The notes under the pieces: model-generated
Database searches by the model: none
Seen by the model: only the letters and a program-made list of their open reading frames with translations
Told to the model about the DNA's origin: nothing
Shown here: one piece after another, positions 1-5,925 of the stretch
How positions within the stretch are numbered: position 1 is the stretch's first letter
Layout of the letters: each line of letters begins with the position of its first letter
Position numbers and translations under genes: made by a program
Origin: a virus
Direction: 5' to 3' (one strand)
Length of the DNA stretch: 24,338 bases
Virus record (IMG/VR): IMGVR_UViG_3300037258_000213
Location: 1-24,338 of that record

Positions 1-43
1 TCGCAGGGTCTGGCTCCCAGTAGCAAAGACAGATGATCAGCTC

Positions 44-622
44 GTGGTCCTTGGGACCGCCGCTGCCCTTGCGTCGTTCTTCCTGGTGGCCGTGGCTGGC
101 GTAGTGGCGTTGCTCGCCTACTGGGCAGCGAGCGGAGCCCCAGATTTGGATCTCCGTGTTGCCTTCGGACACGCGCAGCCAAGGATGCCGATCCTCCTCG
201 CGGCAGACCAGACGGATCCAGCTGCGCAGCTGACGGTCCGGCGTGATCCCGAGTCGATGGCGCACGTCACAATCGTCAACCGCAGTAAGTATTCGGCCAA
301 GAATCCGGGCGTCAAGATCGAACTATCTGGCACCGACTCCGGATTCCCAGACCCTCGCACGTGGAACCAGATTGAAACCGCCACAAACGGGGCGTGCATC
401 GCAATTCAATGGGACGGCGGGGTGGACTACATCATCCACGGAAGCTGGGAGAGGTTACTCCCGGCCTTCGGCATGGGTGGTGCTCTGGTCACCGCAAATA
501 TGACGCCCGAATTGACCATCACCGTGGTCGCGGACGGCATAGCGCCCCTCGTACGGAAGTATCGGATTGAAGTGCTAGGCACGCAGGAGTACGAGCAGCG
601 CACGAACATGGGAGCGGCATGA
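44..622 (+). CDS. Membrane-anchored protein of unknown function, probably 5'-truncated by the window
   Basis: I do not recognise this family. The frame is open back to base 2 with no stop and no other start. The GTG at 44 has no ribosome site before it, so the true start is probably upstream of the window. The first about 28 residues form one strong hydrophobic segment (AALASFFLVAVAGVVALLAY), followed by a soluble part whose alternating pattern (AHVTIVNRSKYSAKNPGV..., LTITVVADGIAPLVRKYRIEVL) suggests a beta-sandwich. I infer an N-terminal anchor with one globular domain; its orientation is not determined. A TTA leucine codon lies at 455-457. In Streptomyces TTA is rare and depends on the bldA tRNA. 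Codon third positions look less GC-rich than in the structural genes, consistent with acquired cargo. The stop overlaps the next gene's start (ATGA), so the two are translationally coupled. Confidence 0.6.
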   Translation: MVLGTAAALASFFLVAVAGVVALLAYWAASGAPDLDLRVAFGHAQPRMPILLAADQTDPAAQLTVRRDPESMAHVTIVNRSKYSAKNPGVKIELSGTDSGFPDPRTWNQIETATNGACIAIQWDGGVDYIIHGSWERLLPAFGMGGALVTANMTPELTITVVADGIAPLVRKYRIEVLGTQEYEQRTNMGAA

Positions 623-1260
623 ATCAGGTCGACGACTTCCTCACCATCGGCAAGATCCTCCTCCCTGCCGCTTTCGGTTCCGCCGTCACCTGGACCACCA
701 CCAGGGCCACCCAGCGCCGAGCCGACACCAAGGCAGCCCGCGCATCGTTGACCGCGGCCTACCAGCAACTCGTACGAGAACTCATTGCGTTCACGGTTGC
801 GCGCGACGCGCACGACAACGTGCGCATCGGGAAATCCGGACGCAACACGATCCTCCAGATCGCGGCGGTTCAGGGCATCGCGGCCTTCATCGCATCGGAG
901 CGAGCGACGACAACGGCCCGGGTCTTCAGCGCCGCGCCCGCTACAGCACGTGCGATCACCGACTGGCGCTTGAAAGTAGACGAAGCCTCACTCACTGCCC
1001 TCGCGCCGGCCTTCATCAACGTGTCCAACGCTGCTGTCCCTCTGGTGACGGGCAAGGATGCTCGCGTCTCGGGGGCCGCCGCCAAGCTCATGGCGGTGGT
1101 TCGGGAGCGCCCCACAGACGATGAGGCGTTGAATGCCGCCTTGGCCGTCGTACGTGACGCGGTGCTGGCCGCCACGGCCACGCCTCCATCGCGATGGAGG
1201 CGAGCGCTTCCATCTGGGGGCCGAGCGGCGATTGAAGCGCCGCACAACCGGACGCCGTGA
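619..1260 (+). CDS. Putative membrane-associated helical protein, partner of the upstream gene
   Basis: Unrecognised 213-residue protein. The ATG at 619 overlaps the upstream TGA by the ATGA arrangement. Residues about 8-27 (TIGKILLPAAFGSAVTWTTT) are moderately hydrophobic and could be a short membrane anchor. The rest is predicted helical, with Ala/Arg-rich stretches (TTRATQRRADTKAARASL; an AATARAITDWRLKVDEASL-like segment) and a basic tail. Together with the upstream gene it makes a two-gene unit that ends at a terminator-like hairpin (1274-1310). Phage genes of this kind, outside the structural operon, are often lysogenic-conversion or exclusion cargo. That role is inference only; no catalytic motif is visible. 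Confidence 0.6.
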   Translation: MNQVDDFLTIGKILLPAAFGSAVTWTTTRATQRRADTKAARASLTAAYQQLVRELIAFTVARDAHDNVRIGKSGRNTILQIAAVQGIAAFIASERATTTARVFSAAPATARAITDWRLKVDEASLTALAPAFINVSNAAVPLVTGKDARVSGAAAKLMAVVRERPTDDEALNAALAVVRDAVLAATATPPSRWRRALPSGGRAAIEAPHNRTP

Positions 1261-1273
1261 TCGCCTTCGGTGG

Positions 1274-1310
1274 CGGAACGCCCTGGCCGGCCCCCCAGCA
1301 GGGCGTTCCG
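1274..1310. terminator. Perfect 12-bp hairpin between convergent genes (bidirectional terminator candidate)
   Basis: CGGAACGCCCTG at 1274-1285 is the exact reverse complement of CAGGGCGTTCCG at 1299-1310, with a 13-nt loop. It lies between the stop of the plus-strand pair (1260) and the stop of the reverse-strand gene (1322). This is the expected place for a shared terminator. There is no run of T on either side, so termination strength is uncertain, but U-poor hairpin terminators are common in Streptomyces. Confidence 0.65.
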
Positions 1311-1321
1311 TGTGTGACCGC

Positions 1322-1573
1322 CTACAGGGAGGACACCTTGAGGCCCGGCGCCCGTGCGACGAACGCGTCCGGCTTCGTATCGCCAGGGATGCTGGCCAGC
1401 CGCTTGAACTCGGCCAGGGTGGCCACCGGCTCTCCGTGCGCCCAGAAGCTCCATGCTTCCGGGTCGGGGTTGGCCGCGAGCGCGGTCTCCAGCGAGATCC
1501 GTGCTTCCAGGCCGACATTCCCTGACGGTGCCGGGTCTTGGTGCCTTTCGAGGTTCCACCGTTGAACTGTCAT
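1322..1573 (-). CDS. Small reverse-strand protein of unknown function (83 aa)
   Basis: The ATG complement is at 1571-1573 and the TAG complement at 1322-1324. The 83-residue product (starts MTVQRWNLERHQDPAP, ends FVARAPGLKVSSL) has clean codons with G/C-rich third positions. It contains a Trp-containing motif, DPEAWSFWAHGEPVATLAEF. The reading frame extends upstream to 2269, but that part is antisense to a better gene, so I take only this 3' part. There is no good Shine-Dalgarno, although GAGG sits one base from the ATG. A hexamer TACCGT ends exactly six bases before the ATG, the layout of a leaderless actinobacterial transcript. A GTG eight codons upstream is an alternative start. Function unknown; it lies divergent to the next gene and convergent with the preceding pair. 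Confidence 0.6.
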   Translation of the reverse strand: MTVQRWNLERHQDPAPSGNVGLEARISLETALAANPDPEAWSFWAHGEPVATLAEFKRLASIPGDTKPDAFVARAPGLKVSSL

Positions 1574-1579
1574 GCCTCG

Positions 1580-1585
1580 ACGGTA
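1580..1585 (-). promoter_or_regulatory. Candidate -10 hexamer of a leaderless reverse-strand gene
   Basis: TACCGT on the minus strand, separated by six bases (CGAGGC) from the ATG at 1573. It fits the TANNNT pattern of Streptomyces housekeeping promoters, and a start site about 7 nt downstream would coincide with the A of ATG. No convincing -35 element is seen. Confidence 0.35.
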
Positions 1586-1677
1586 GACCGCCACGGCCGC
1601 CGGGATTCCCCGAACGCCGCATCGCCGCGCATCACCTGGCGCATCATGAGATTGGCCGCTCCCCCGTGCGGCTGTGG

Positions 1678-1712
1678 CCGGCTCCGCCACGTCCCCCCGA
1701 TGGCGGAGCCGG
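1678..1712. terminator. Perfect 12-bp hairpin in the 225-bp divergent gap
   Basis: CCGGCTCCGCCA at 1678-1689 pairs exactly with TGGCGGAGCCGG at 1701-1712 around an 11-nt C-rich loop. It lies between divergent genes (starts at 1573 and 1799), so it is not at the end of any gene I can see. It may terminate leftward or rightward readthrough, or act as an RNA or protein-binding element in the leader of the gene at 1799. I see no clear promoter in the rest of this gap. Confidence 0.4.
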
Positions 1713-1798
1713 TGCTCGTTCACATCAGGCCAATCCTTGATCACTCGGCGCATACTGGGCGCAGCCCCTGCCCCTCCTGCCACACCGGGAGCTGCGCC

Positions 1799-2578
1799 AT
1801 GCCCACGCCCTGCCCAGGCCCTTGCAACACCGCCTACCGCCGCGCCGCCGAGAACGAAGCCACCCTCGGCATCACCTACGACATCAGCCCCAACTGGGGA
1901 GATCCCACCCAGTGCTGGGCCTGCGTCGACCGCACCGCCGGCTACCTCGCGAAGCTCCCGCAGCTCCTGCAGGACGTCCTGGCTGAAGCCGTCGACGGCA
2001 CACAGGTCAAGCTCACCGGCACCATCGGCCGGGCGCCCGAGGCGACTTGGCCCGGTCAGGCCTCCCGCATCCTGGTCGACCGGATCGTCAGCGAGATGAC
2101 CGAGCTCGGCGCCGACATCCTCAAGGCACGCCGCCCCTGGGCCCAGGCACTCACCCCGGGCCCAGGGACAGCAGCGAACGAAGAGAAGCGCATCGCGGAC
2201 ATCGCCGCCGCGCTGCTCGCACACTGGGACTGGGCGATGCAGAACCACCCCGCAGCTGACGAGCCCCATAGCCGCGGCAACGCCAACCCCGGTGCGCAGG
2301 CCACCGCCTGGTACTTCGCGGCGCTGTACTTCACCAAGCAGGACGAGATCCGGGAGGAGCCGCAGCGGCTCGCCCCGTGCCCGCGTTGCAAGGGGCCGTG
2401 GCTGTTCGAGGCCCGCAACGGACAGCTCGTCAAAGGCGAGGCGTACATCGAGTGCAGCAACCGGGACTGCCGCAAGCTCCTGACGCAGGCCGAGTACGCC
2501 GACTACATCGCCGATCTCGACCGCGACGCGAAGGCCCGACGAGAGCAGGCGGCCGGGAACCGCATCGTTGCAGCTTGA
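1799..2578 (+). CDS. Cysteine-rich zinc-type phage protein (259 aa)
   Basis: The start was chosen at ATG 1799 because GGGAG (1787-1791) lies seven bases before it; the frame is open further upstream to 1538. The protein begins with CPGPC (residues about 5-9) and continues to a CWAC pair near residue 40. This CPGPCN...W(x)nCxxC arrangement is one I associate with proteins found repeatedly in Streptomyces phages and prophages. The middle is helical. The C-terminus has a second cysteine cluster, CPRCKGPW...CSNRDC, typical of a zinc ribbon, then a charged tail rich in Asp/Arg/Glu. It is likely a nucleic-acid-binding regulator, but only zinc binding is supported by the sequence. It stands alone between a divergent gap and a control region. 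Confidence 0.72.
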   Translation: MPTPCPGPCNTAYRRAAENEATLGITYDISPNWGDPTQCWACVDRTAGYLAKLPQLLQDVLAEAVDGTQVKLTGTIGRAPEATWPGQASRILVDRIVSEMTELGADILKARRPWAQALTPGPGTAANEEKRIADIAAALLAHWDWAMQNHPAADEPHSRGNANPGAQATAWYFAALYFTKQDEIREEPQRLAPCPRCKGPWLFEARNGQLVKGEAYIECSNRDCRKLLTQAEYADYIADLDRDAKARREQAAGNRIVAA

Positions 2579-2601
2579 CGGCCTCGGCCATCATGCATGA
2601 T
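2575..2601 (+). promoter_or_regulatory. Candidate sigma-70-type promoter overlapping the stop of the zinc protein
   Basis: TTGACG (2575-2580) is a good -35 match. CATGAT (2596-2601) matches four of six -10 positions, but the spacer is only 15 bp, shorter than usual. If used, it would start transcription near 2608, ahead of a leader ORF, a hairpin and the HTH gene. Tentative. Confidence 0.3.
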
Positions 2602-2602
2602 G
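2589..2602. promoter_or_regulatory. 14-bp perfect palindrome, candidate operator
   Basis: CATCATGCATGATG is its own reverse complement. It is AT-rich compared with the surrounding sequence and covers the candidate -10 element. It lies about 90 bp before a small HTH protein that could bind it. No protein-DNA pairing can be shown from sequence alone. Confidence 0.4.
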
Positions 2603-2619
2603 CTTTCCAGCGGAGCACC

Positions 2620-2652
2620 ATGCCCACCAGACGTTGCTCAAGGCCCCGCTGA
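2620..2652 (+). CDS. Candidate 10-residue leader peptide MPTRRCSRPR
   Basis: GGAG at 2612-2615 lies four bases before ATG 2620. The ORF reads ten codons, four of them arginine including AGA and AGG, which are rare in high-GC actinobacteria. It stops with TGA at 2650-2652. The stop begins at the first base of the loop of the hairpin 2640-2668, so a translating ribosome would melt the 5' arm. That is the geometry of a translation-controlled attenuator. A chance short ORF is quite possible. Confidence 0.28.
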   Translation: MPTRRCSRPR

Positions 2653-2668
2653 CCACACGCGGGGCCTT
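2640..2668 (+). terminator. GC-rich hairpin, terminator or attenuator before the HTH gene
   Basis: AAGGCCCCGC (2640-2649) pairs perfectly with GCGGGGCCTT (2659-2668) around a 9-nt loop, and TTCCGCATTT follows. It may end transcription arriving from the zinc-protein gene. Because it sits only 10 bp before the ribosome site of the next gene, it may also control readthrough into the tail-spike region. Confidence 0.65.
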
Positions 2669-2690
2669 CCGCATTTCCAGGAGGTGCCGA

Positions 2691-2915
2691 GTGGTTGACC
2701 TTTCCGTGGACCTCACCGCCACCTACTGGACCGCCCCCGAAGCCGCCGAGGCCGCTGGCGTCGATCCGAACGTCGTAAGGAACTGGGCGTACCGCGGAAT
2801 CATCACCTCCGACCGCAAGAACTGGCGCAGCCAGCCGCTGTACCTCGCCATGGACGTCATCCGGGCCGAGCGAGCCACCCGCGCGCGGGCCCGCCGCACC
2901 TACGCCGCAGCCTGA
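2691..2915 (+). CDS. Small MerR/excisionase-like helix-turn-helix DNA-binding protein
   Basis: The start is GTG 2691 because a perfect AGGAGG (2679-2684) lies six bases upstream. The 74-residue product has a winged-helix pattern: TAPEAAEAAGVDPNVVRNWA (residues about 14-33) is helix-turn-helix, followed by YRGIIT and a short wing (NWRSQPLYLAMDVIRAER), ending in an Arg-rich tail. This matches the MerR-type HTH_17/excisionase group. Such proteins bind DNA directly as excisionases or small regulators. There is no integrase in view. Its position after a palindrome and hairpin, and before the tail-spike genes, favours a regulator of this segment. That role is inference. Confidence 0.75.
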   Translation: MVDLSVDLTATYWTAPEAAEAAGVDPNVVRNWAYRGIITSDRKNWRSQPLYLAMDVIRAERATRARARRTYAAA

Positions 2916-2950
2916 ACCACCCGGCCCGACCAGCGAGGGGTGGTGAGGCG

Positions 2951-3322
2951 ATGCCGCTCCCCAGCACCGCGCAGATCACCGTGCCCGTCGGCGGCCAGTG
3001 GAAAGCGTCGTACACCTTCACCGACGACGACGGCCGACGCATCGACATCAGCACCTACGCGTGGCGCTTCTCGATCAGGCCCTCCACCGCGGACCTCAGC
3101 AGCCCAGCCCTCGTCACCGTCAGCTCGGCGAGCGCGACCGGCCAGGGCTACATCACCGTCACCACCGACACCTCCACAGCGCTGGTCGTCCTCGCCCCGG
3201 CCGCGACCGCGCTGCTCACCGGCACCGCCTACGTCTACGCCCTGTGGATGGACCCAGGCCTGACCGATGCCGAGCCGTGGGTCACCGGCCCCTGCTACCC
3301 CGAGCCCGTCGCAGCACCCTGA
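2951..3322 (+). CDS. Beta-rich tail-associated protein upstream of the tail spike
   Basis: A 123-residue protein starting at ATG 2951, with GAGG nearby (2945-2948) and GAGGGG at 2935-2940. The pattern is that of a beta-sandwich: ITVPVGGQWKASYTFTDDDG near the N-terminus, then DISTYAWRFSIRP, and a C-terminal YALWMDPGLTDAEPWVTG motif. Short proteins of this form accompany tail fibre or baseplate genes in many siphophages (BppU N-terminal-like). It lies 17 bp upstream of the tail spike and so is probably co-expressed and assembled with it. I do not claim a specific family; the assignment rests mainly on fold pattern and context. Confidence 0.6.
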   Translation: MPLPSTAQITVPVGGQWKASYTFTDDDGRRIDISTYAWRFSIRPSTADLSSPALVTVSSASATGQGYITVTTDTSTALVVLAPAATALLTGTAYVYALWMDPGLTDAEPWVTGPCYPEPVAAP

Positions 3323-3339
3323 GCTGAGCGGAGGTGGCC

Positions 3340-5511
3340 ATGCCGAACGTCATCATCTCCGCCGCCGGGGTCCAGGGCCCGCGCGGCAACGGCTGGCTCG
3401 TCAGCGATGGCTCACCAGCCGACACGCTGGGCGTCGACGGCGACTTCTGCCTGGACATGGCGAACCCCGACGCCCCCACCTACTACGGGCCGAAGGCGAA
3501 CGGCACCTGGACCGGGGCCGGGCCCTACACCCTCGGCGGCGGCAGCGTCGGCGCGCTGCTCGCGGCCAACAACCTCGACGACGTCGACAACGTGGCCGCG
3601 GCCCGGACCAGCCTCGGACTCGGCAGCGCAGCCACCCAGGCCGCGAGCGCGTTCGACGCCGCCGGCGCGGCCGCCACCGCGCAGGCCAACGCCGAGACCT
3701 ACACCGTCAGCCAGATCGCCGCCGAGGTCACCAGGGCCAACGGTGCCTACGACGCAGCAGGAGCAGCCAGCGCCGCCCAGGGCGCGGCCGAGACGTACAC
3801 CGGCACGCAGCTGGCCGCCGAGGTGACCCGCGCAAACGCCGCCTACGACGCGGCCGGCGCCGCAGCAGCCGCCCAGGCCGCCGCCGAATCAGCAGCTGCG
3901 GCCGCCTACCTGCCGTTGCAGCCATGGGTGTTCGACGTGACCGCACCGGCGTACGGCGCGAGGGGCAACGGCCAGCTCGTCATCGACGGCGCCATGGGCA
4001 TCGGCTCGGCGGTACTCACCTCCGTCAGCGCCCTGTTCACGAGCAACGACGTCGGCAAGCCAATCCAGGTCAAGGGGGCGGCCGCAACCGGGGTCACCAC
4101 CCTGGTGACGACTGTCGCCTCCTATCAGTCACCAACTCAGGTCACGCTGAACGCTGCCAACGCCACCGGTTCTGCGCTCACCGGCCTGACGGTGCTGTGG
4201 GCATCCGACGACACCTCGGCGATCCAGTCCGCGATCAACGCCGCCATCACCTACGCGCAGGCCCACGGCGGGGCTGCGACCGTCCTGATCCCGGCCGCGG
4301 CCAAGCGGTTCTACGGCATCGCCGGAGCCCTGCAGACGACCGCAGCTGGCAACGCCCAGCTCACCCTCCCCGTCGTCGCCACCACCGGCAACAAGCTGGT
4401 GATCACTTTCCAGGGCGCGGGTGACGGTGCGGCTCAGCAGCACTGGCAGGAAGCCCCGCCGCAGATGTCCGGCAGCACGCTGGTGTCCTTCGGTGTGTTC
4501 GCAAACCCCTCGGCGCAGACCGCGAGCATCAACGCCCACGGCAACCCGTCGCTGCTCGGCGGCCCATCCGAGCCCGGCGGCTACGGCGTCAGCCCCGGTA
4601 CCTTCACCAACGTCCACGTGATCTTGCGTGGACTGAGCCTGCGCACCGTCCACACCGCATGGGGCCTGGGTTACAACGCCTTCGACTTCGATGGCTGCGC
4701 CAACGCCGCACTCCACGACGTCGGTCTGGGCTCGCTCGGCACCGTCGCGAACGGGGACTTCGGCAACCCGTCGCTGTTCGGCACCGGCCTGGTCATCGGC
4801 GGCATCATGCCGATGTCCGGCAACAACGACCTCAGCATCATCGACAACGTCACTGTGTTCGGCGGTTTCACCTACGGCCTGTTCGTCACCGAGCACACTG
4901 ACGTCTACGGCCTGCGGATCCTCTACAGCTGGGCTGGTCTGTGCCCTGTCGGAACGTACGACGGCAGCGTTGGCAGCACCCACGCGATCCGGGGCTTCGT
5001 CAGCGTCGAGGCCTGCCACTACACGATGTACCTCATCGGTGCCGGGTCCGGCGGCGTCGGCCCGTTCCTCCATCTGCTGCTCGACTCCGAAGGCACCGTA
5101 TTGTTCGGTGACAACGACTCCGGCACCGCATCGGCATCCGCGAAGGGCCAGGTAGTGCTGACCGGCGAGGTCTCACTGCCGGTCAACTTCGACTGGCCGC
5201 CGGGCTACGACGTCGTCAACGACCAGGTGTCATTCGCGAGTACGGCCGTGAGCAGCGCCTATACGGTCACGCCACTGGACGAGGTCATCGAGGCCAACGC
5301 CACCAGCGCGCCCTTCACAGTCACGCTCCCGACCGCGGTCGGCCGGTCAAGGCGCGTCGTCGTGATCAAGACGGACTCCGGCGGCAACGCTGTCACGGTG
5401 GCCACGACCGGTGGCCAGACGATCAATGGCGCATCGACGAAGTCCCTGGCTTCGCAGTGGTCGGCCATCGAGGTCACCCCGTCCGCTGCCGGCAACTGGC
5501 TCGACCTCTGA
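3340..5511 (+). CDS. Tail spike / tail fibre with pectate-lyase-like beta-helix
   Basis: The start is ATG 3340, five bases after GGAGG (3330-3334); an in-frame GTG at 3334 overlaps that ribosome site. The 723-residue protein has four parts. First is a short collagen-like head (GVQGPRGNGW, residues about 11-20) with a YYGPKANGTW...PYTLGGG module. Second is an Ala-rich stalk of 32-residue repeats (102-188). Third, from about residue 198, is a tailspike beta-helix of the Pectate_lyase_3 type (VTAPAYGARGNG near 200, DDTSAIQSAINAA near 290, then many short beta turns). Last is a C-terminal beta module (about 637-723; FTVTLPTAVGRS, GGQTINGASTKSL, NWLDL) common at fibre ends. It likely binds or degrades host surface glycan. 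No catalytic residues can be assigned. Its place upstream of the terminase is unusual. Confidence 0.85.
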   Translation: MPNVIISAAGVQGPRGNGWLVSDGSPADTLGVDGDFCLDMANPDAPTYYGPKANGTWTGAGPYTLGGGSVGALLAANNLDDVDNVAAARTSLGLGSAATQAASAFDAAGAAATAQANAETYTVSQIAAEVTRANGAYDAAGAASAAQGAAETYTGTQLAAEVTRANAAYDAAGAAAAAQAAAESAAAAAYLPLQPWVFDVTAPAYGARGNGQLVIDGAMGIGSAVLTSVSALFTSNDVGKPIQVKGAAATGVTTLVTTVASYQSPTQVTLNAANATGSALTGLTVLWASDDTSAIQSAINAAITYAQAHGGAATVLIPAAAKRFYGIAGALQTTAAGNAQLTLPVVATTGNKLVITFQGAGDGAAQQHWQEAPPQMSGSTLVSFGVFANPSAQTASINAHGNPSLLGGPSEPGGYGVSPGTFTNVHVILRGLSLRTVHTAWGLGYNAFDFDGCANAALHDVGLGSLGTVANGDFGNPSLFGTGLVIGGIMPMSGNNDLSIIDNVTVFGGFTYGLFVTEHTDVYGLRILYSWAGLCPVGTYDGSVGSTHAIRGFVSVEACHYTMYLIGAGSGGVGPFLHLLLDSEGTVLFGDNDSGTASASAKGQVVLTGEVSLPVNFDWPPGYDVVNDQVSFASTAVSSAYTVTPLDEVIEANATSAPFTVTLPTAVGRSRRVVVIKTDSGGNAVTVATTGGQTINGASTKSLASQWSAIEVTPSAAGNWLDL
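3643..3900 (+). repeat. 32-residue Ala-rich repeats in the tail-spike stalk (two full copies and one partial)
   Basis: Units at 3643-3738, 3739-3834 and a partial one from 3835 encode residues 102-133, 134-165 and 166-188. Each begins with a Y/F-DAAGAA core (AFDAAGAAATAQ, AYDAAGAASAAQ, AYDAAGAAAAAQ), and the first two end in an AAEVTRA motif. A trimeric coiled-coil stalk linking head and beta-helix is the likely structure. Confidence 0.75.
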
Positions 5512-5524
5512 GCCATCATCAACT

Positions 5525-5555
5525 CCTCACCGGGCCGGGCAGCTCGGTGGGGTTT
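5525..5555 (+). terminator. Hairpin with short T run after the tail spike
   Basis: CCTCACCG (5525-5532) pairs with CGGTGGGG (5545-5552), with one G-T wobble, and is followed by TTT. It lies 14 bp after the tail-spike stop at 5511. This is a moderately good intrinsic terminator for the spike transcript. A second small inverted repeat, CCCGCG/CGCGGG, follows at about 5556-5581. Confidence 0.5.
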
Positions 5556-5563
5556 CCCGCGCC

Positions 5564-5599
5564 ATGGGGATGGGTCGCGGGACGCTCGCGGTCCGGTAG
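5564..5599 (+). CDS. Candidate 11-residue leader peptide MGMGRGTLAVR
   Basis: ATG 5564 to TAG 5597-5599. A GGTGGGG sequence (5546-5552) lies 11 bases before the ATG, so the ribosome site is poor. As in the 2620 leader, the stop codon starts exactly at the first base of the loop of the next hairpin (5584-5623). The repeated geometry is the only reason to list it. Confidence 0.18.
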   Translation: MGMGRGTLAVR

Positions 5600-5623
5600 A
5601 GCCCCCGCTCCCGGACCGCGAGC
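5584..5623 (+). terminator. Perfect 13-bp hairpin before the next gene
   Basis: GCTCGCGGTCCGG (5584-5596) is the exact reverse complement of CCGGACCGCGAGC (5611-5623), with a 14-nt loop. There is no T run after it. It separates the tail-spike unit from the gene at 5644 and is a terminator or attenuator candidate. Confidence 0.6.
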
Positions 5624-5643
5624 CCAAACGGAAGGCGGTGACC

Positions 5644-5925
5644 GTGGACGAGCAGAAAGCCGACGCCTACAAGCGCCTCGACGAAGCCCTCCGCGAAGTC
5701 TGCCGCCTCGACGGCTGGGAAGGGCTGCTCACCGACTGGGTCGTCGTGGCTGCCTGCCAGTCCTTCGACGCGAACGGCCACTCCATCACCGATGTCGGCC
5801 AGGTCCTCCCCGGCGGCGGTGGTGACATCCCCAACTACCGCATCCAGGGACTACTCGACTACGCGCTCACCGGCTACCGCGCACAGGTCGGCTACTTGCC
5901 AGTTCCGGGCGAGGACGAGCCGTGA
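5644..5925 (+). CDS. Small conserved-looking actinophage protein of unknown function
   Basis: The start is GTG 5644, eight bases after GGAAGG (5630-5635); a GTG at 5638 is too close to that site. The 93-residue acidic protein (starts MDEQKADAYKRLDEALREV) has a helical N-terminal half containing LLTDWVVVAACQS. A central Gly-rich turn (VLPGGGGDIPNYR) and a helix, IQGLLDYALTGYRAQVGYL, follow. I have the impression of a recurrent small Streptomyces-phage protein with this GLLDYALT motif, but assign no function. Its TGA overlaps the GTG of the Tad2-domain gene (GTGA), so the two are translationally coupled. Confidence 0.65.
   Translation: MDEQKADAYKRLDEALREVCRLDGWEGLLTDWVVVAACQSFDANGHSITDVGQVLPGGGGDIPNYRIQGLLDYALTGYRAQVGYLPVPGEDEP

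Noticed and set aside
1574-2269. Upstream extension of the reverse-strand ORF at 1322
   Set aside because: It is antisense to the zinc-type gene and has no motif. Only the 3' 83 codons, with a separate ATG and -10-like hexamer, look real.
3267-4424. 385-codon plus-strand frame overlapping the tail spike in another frame
   Set aside because: The product is extreme Arg/Gly/His-rich, and the spike frame has clear domains and a GGAGG site.
5512-5643. Possible cos/packaging end in the multi-hairpin gap before the terminase
   Set aside because: Hairpins fit terminators. No independent sign of a cohesive end can be read from a single window.
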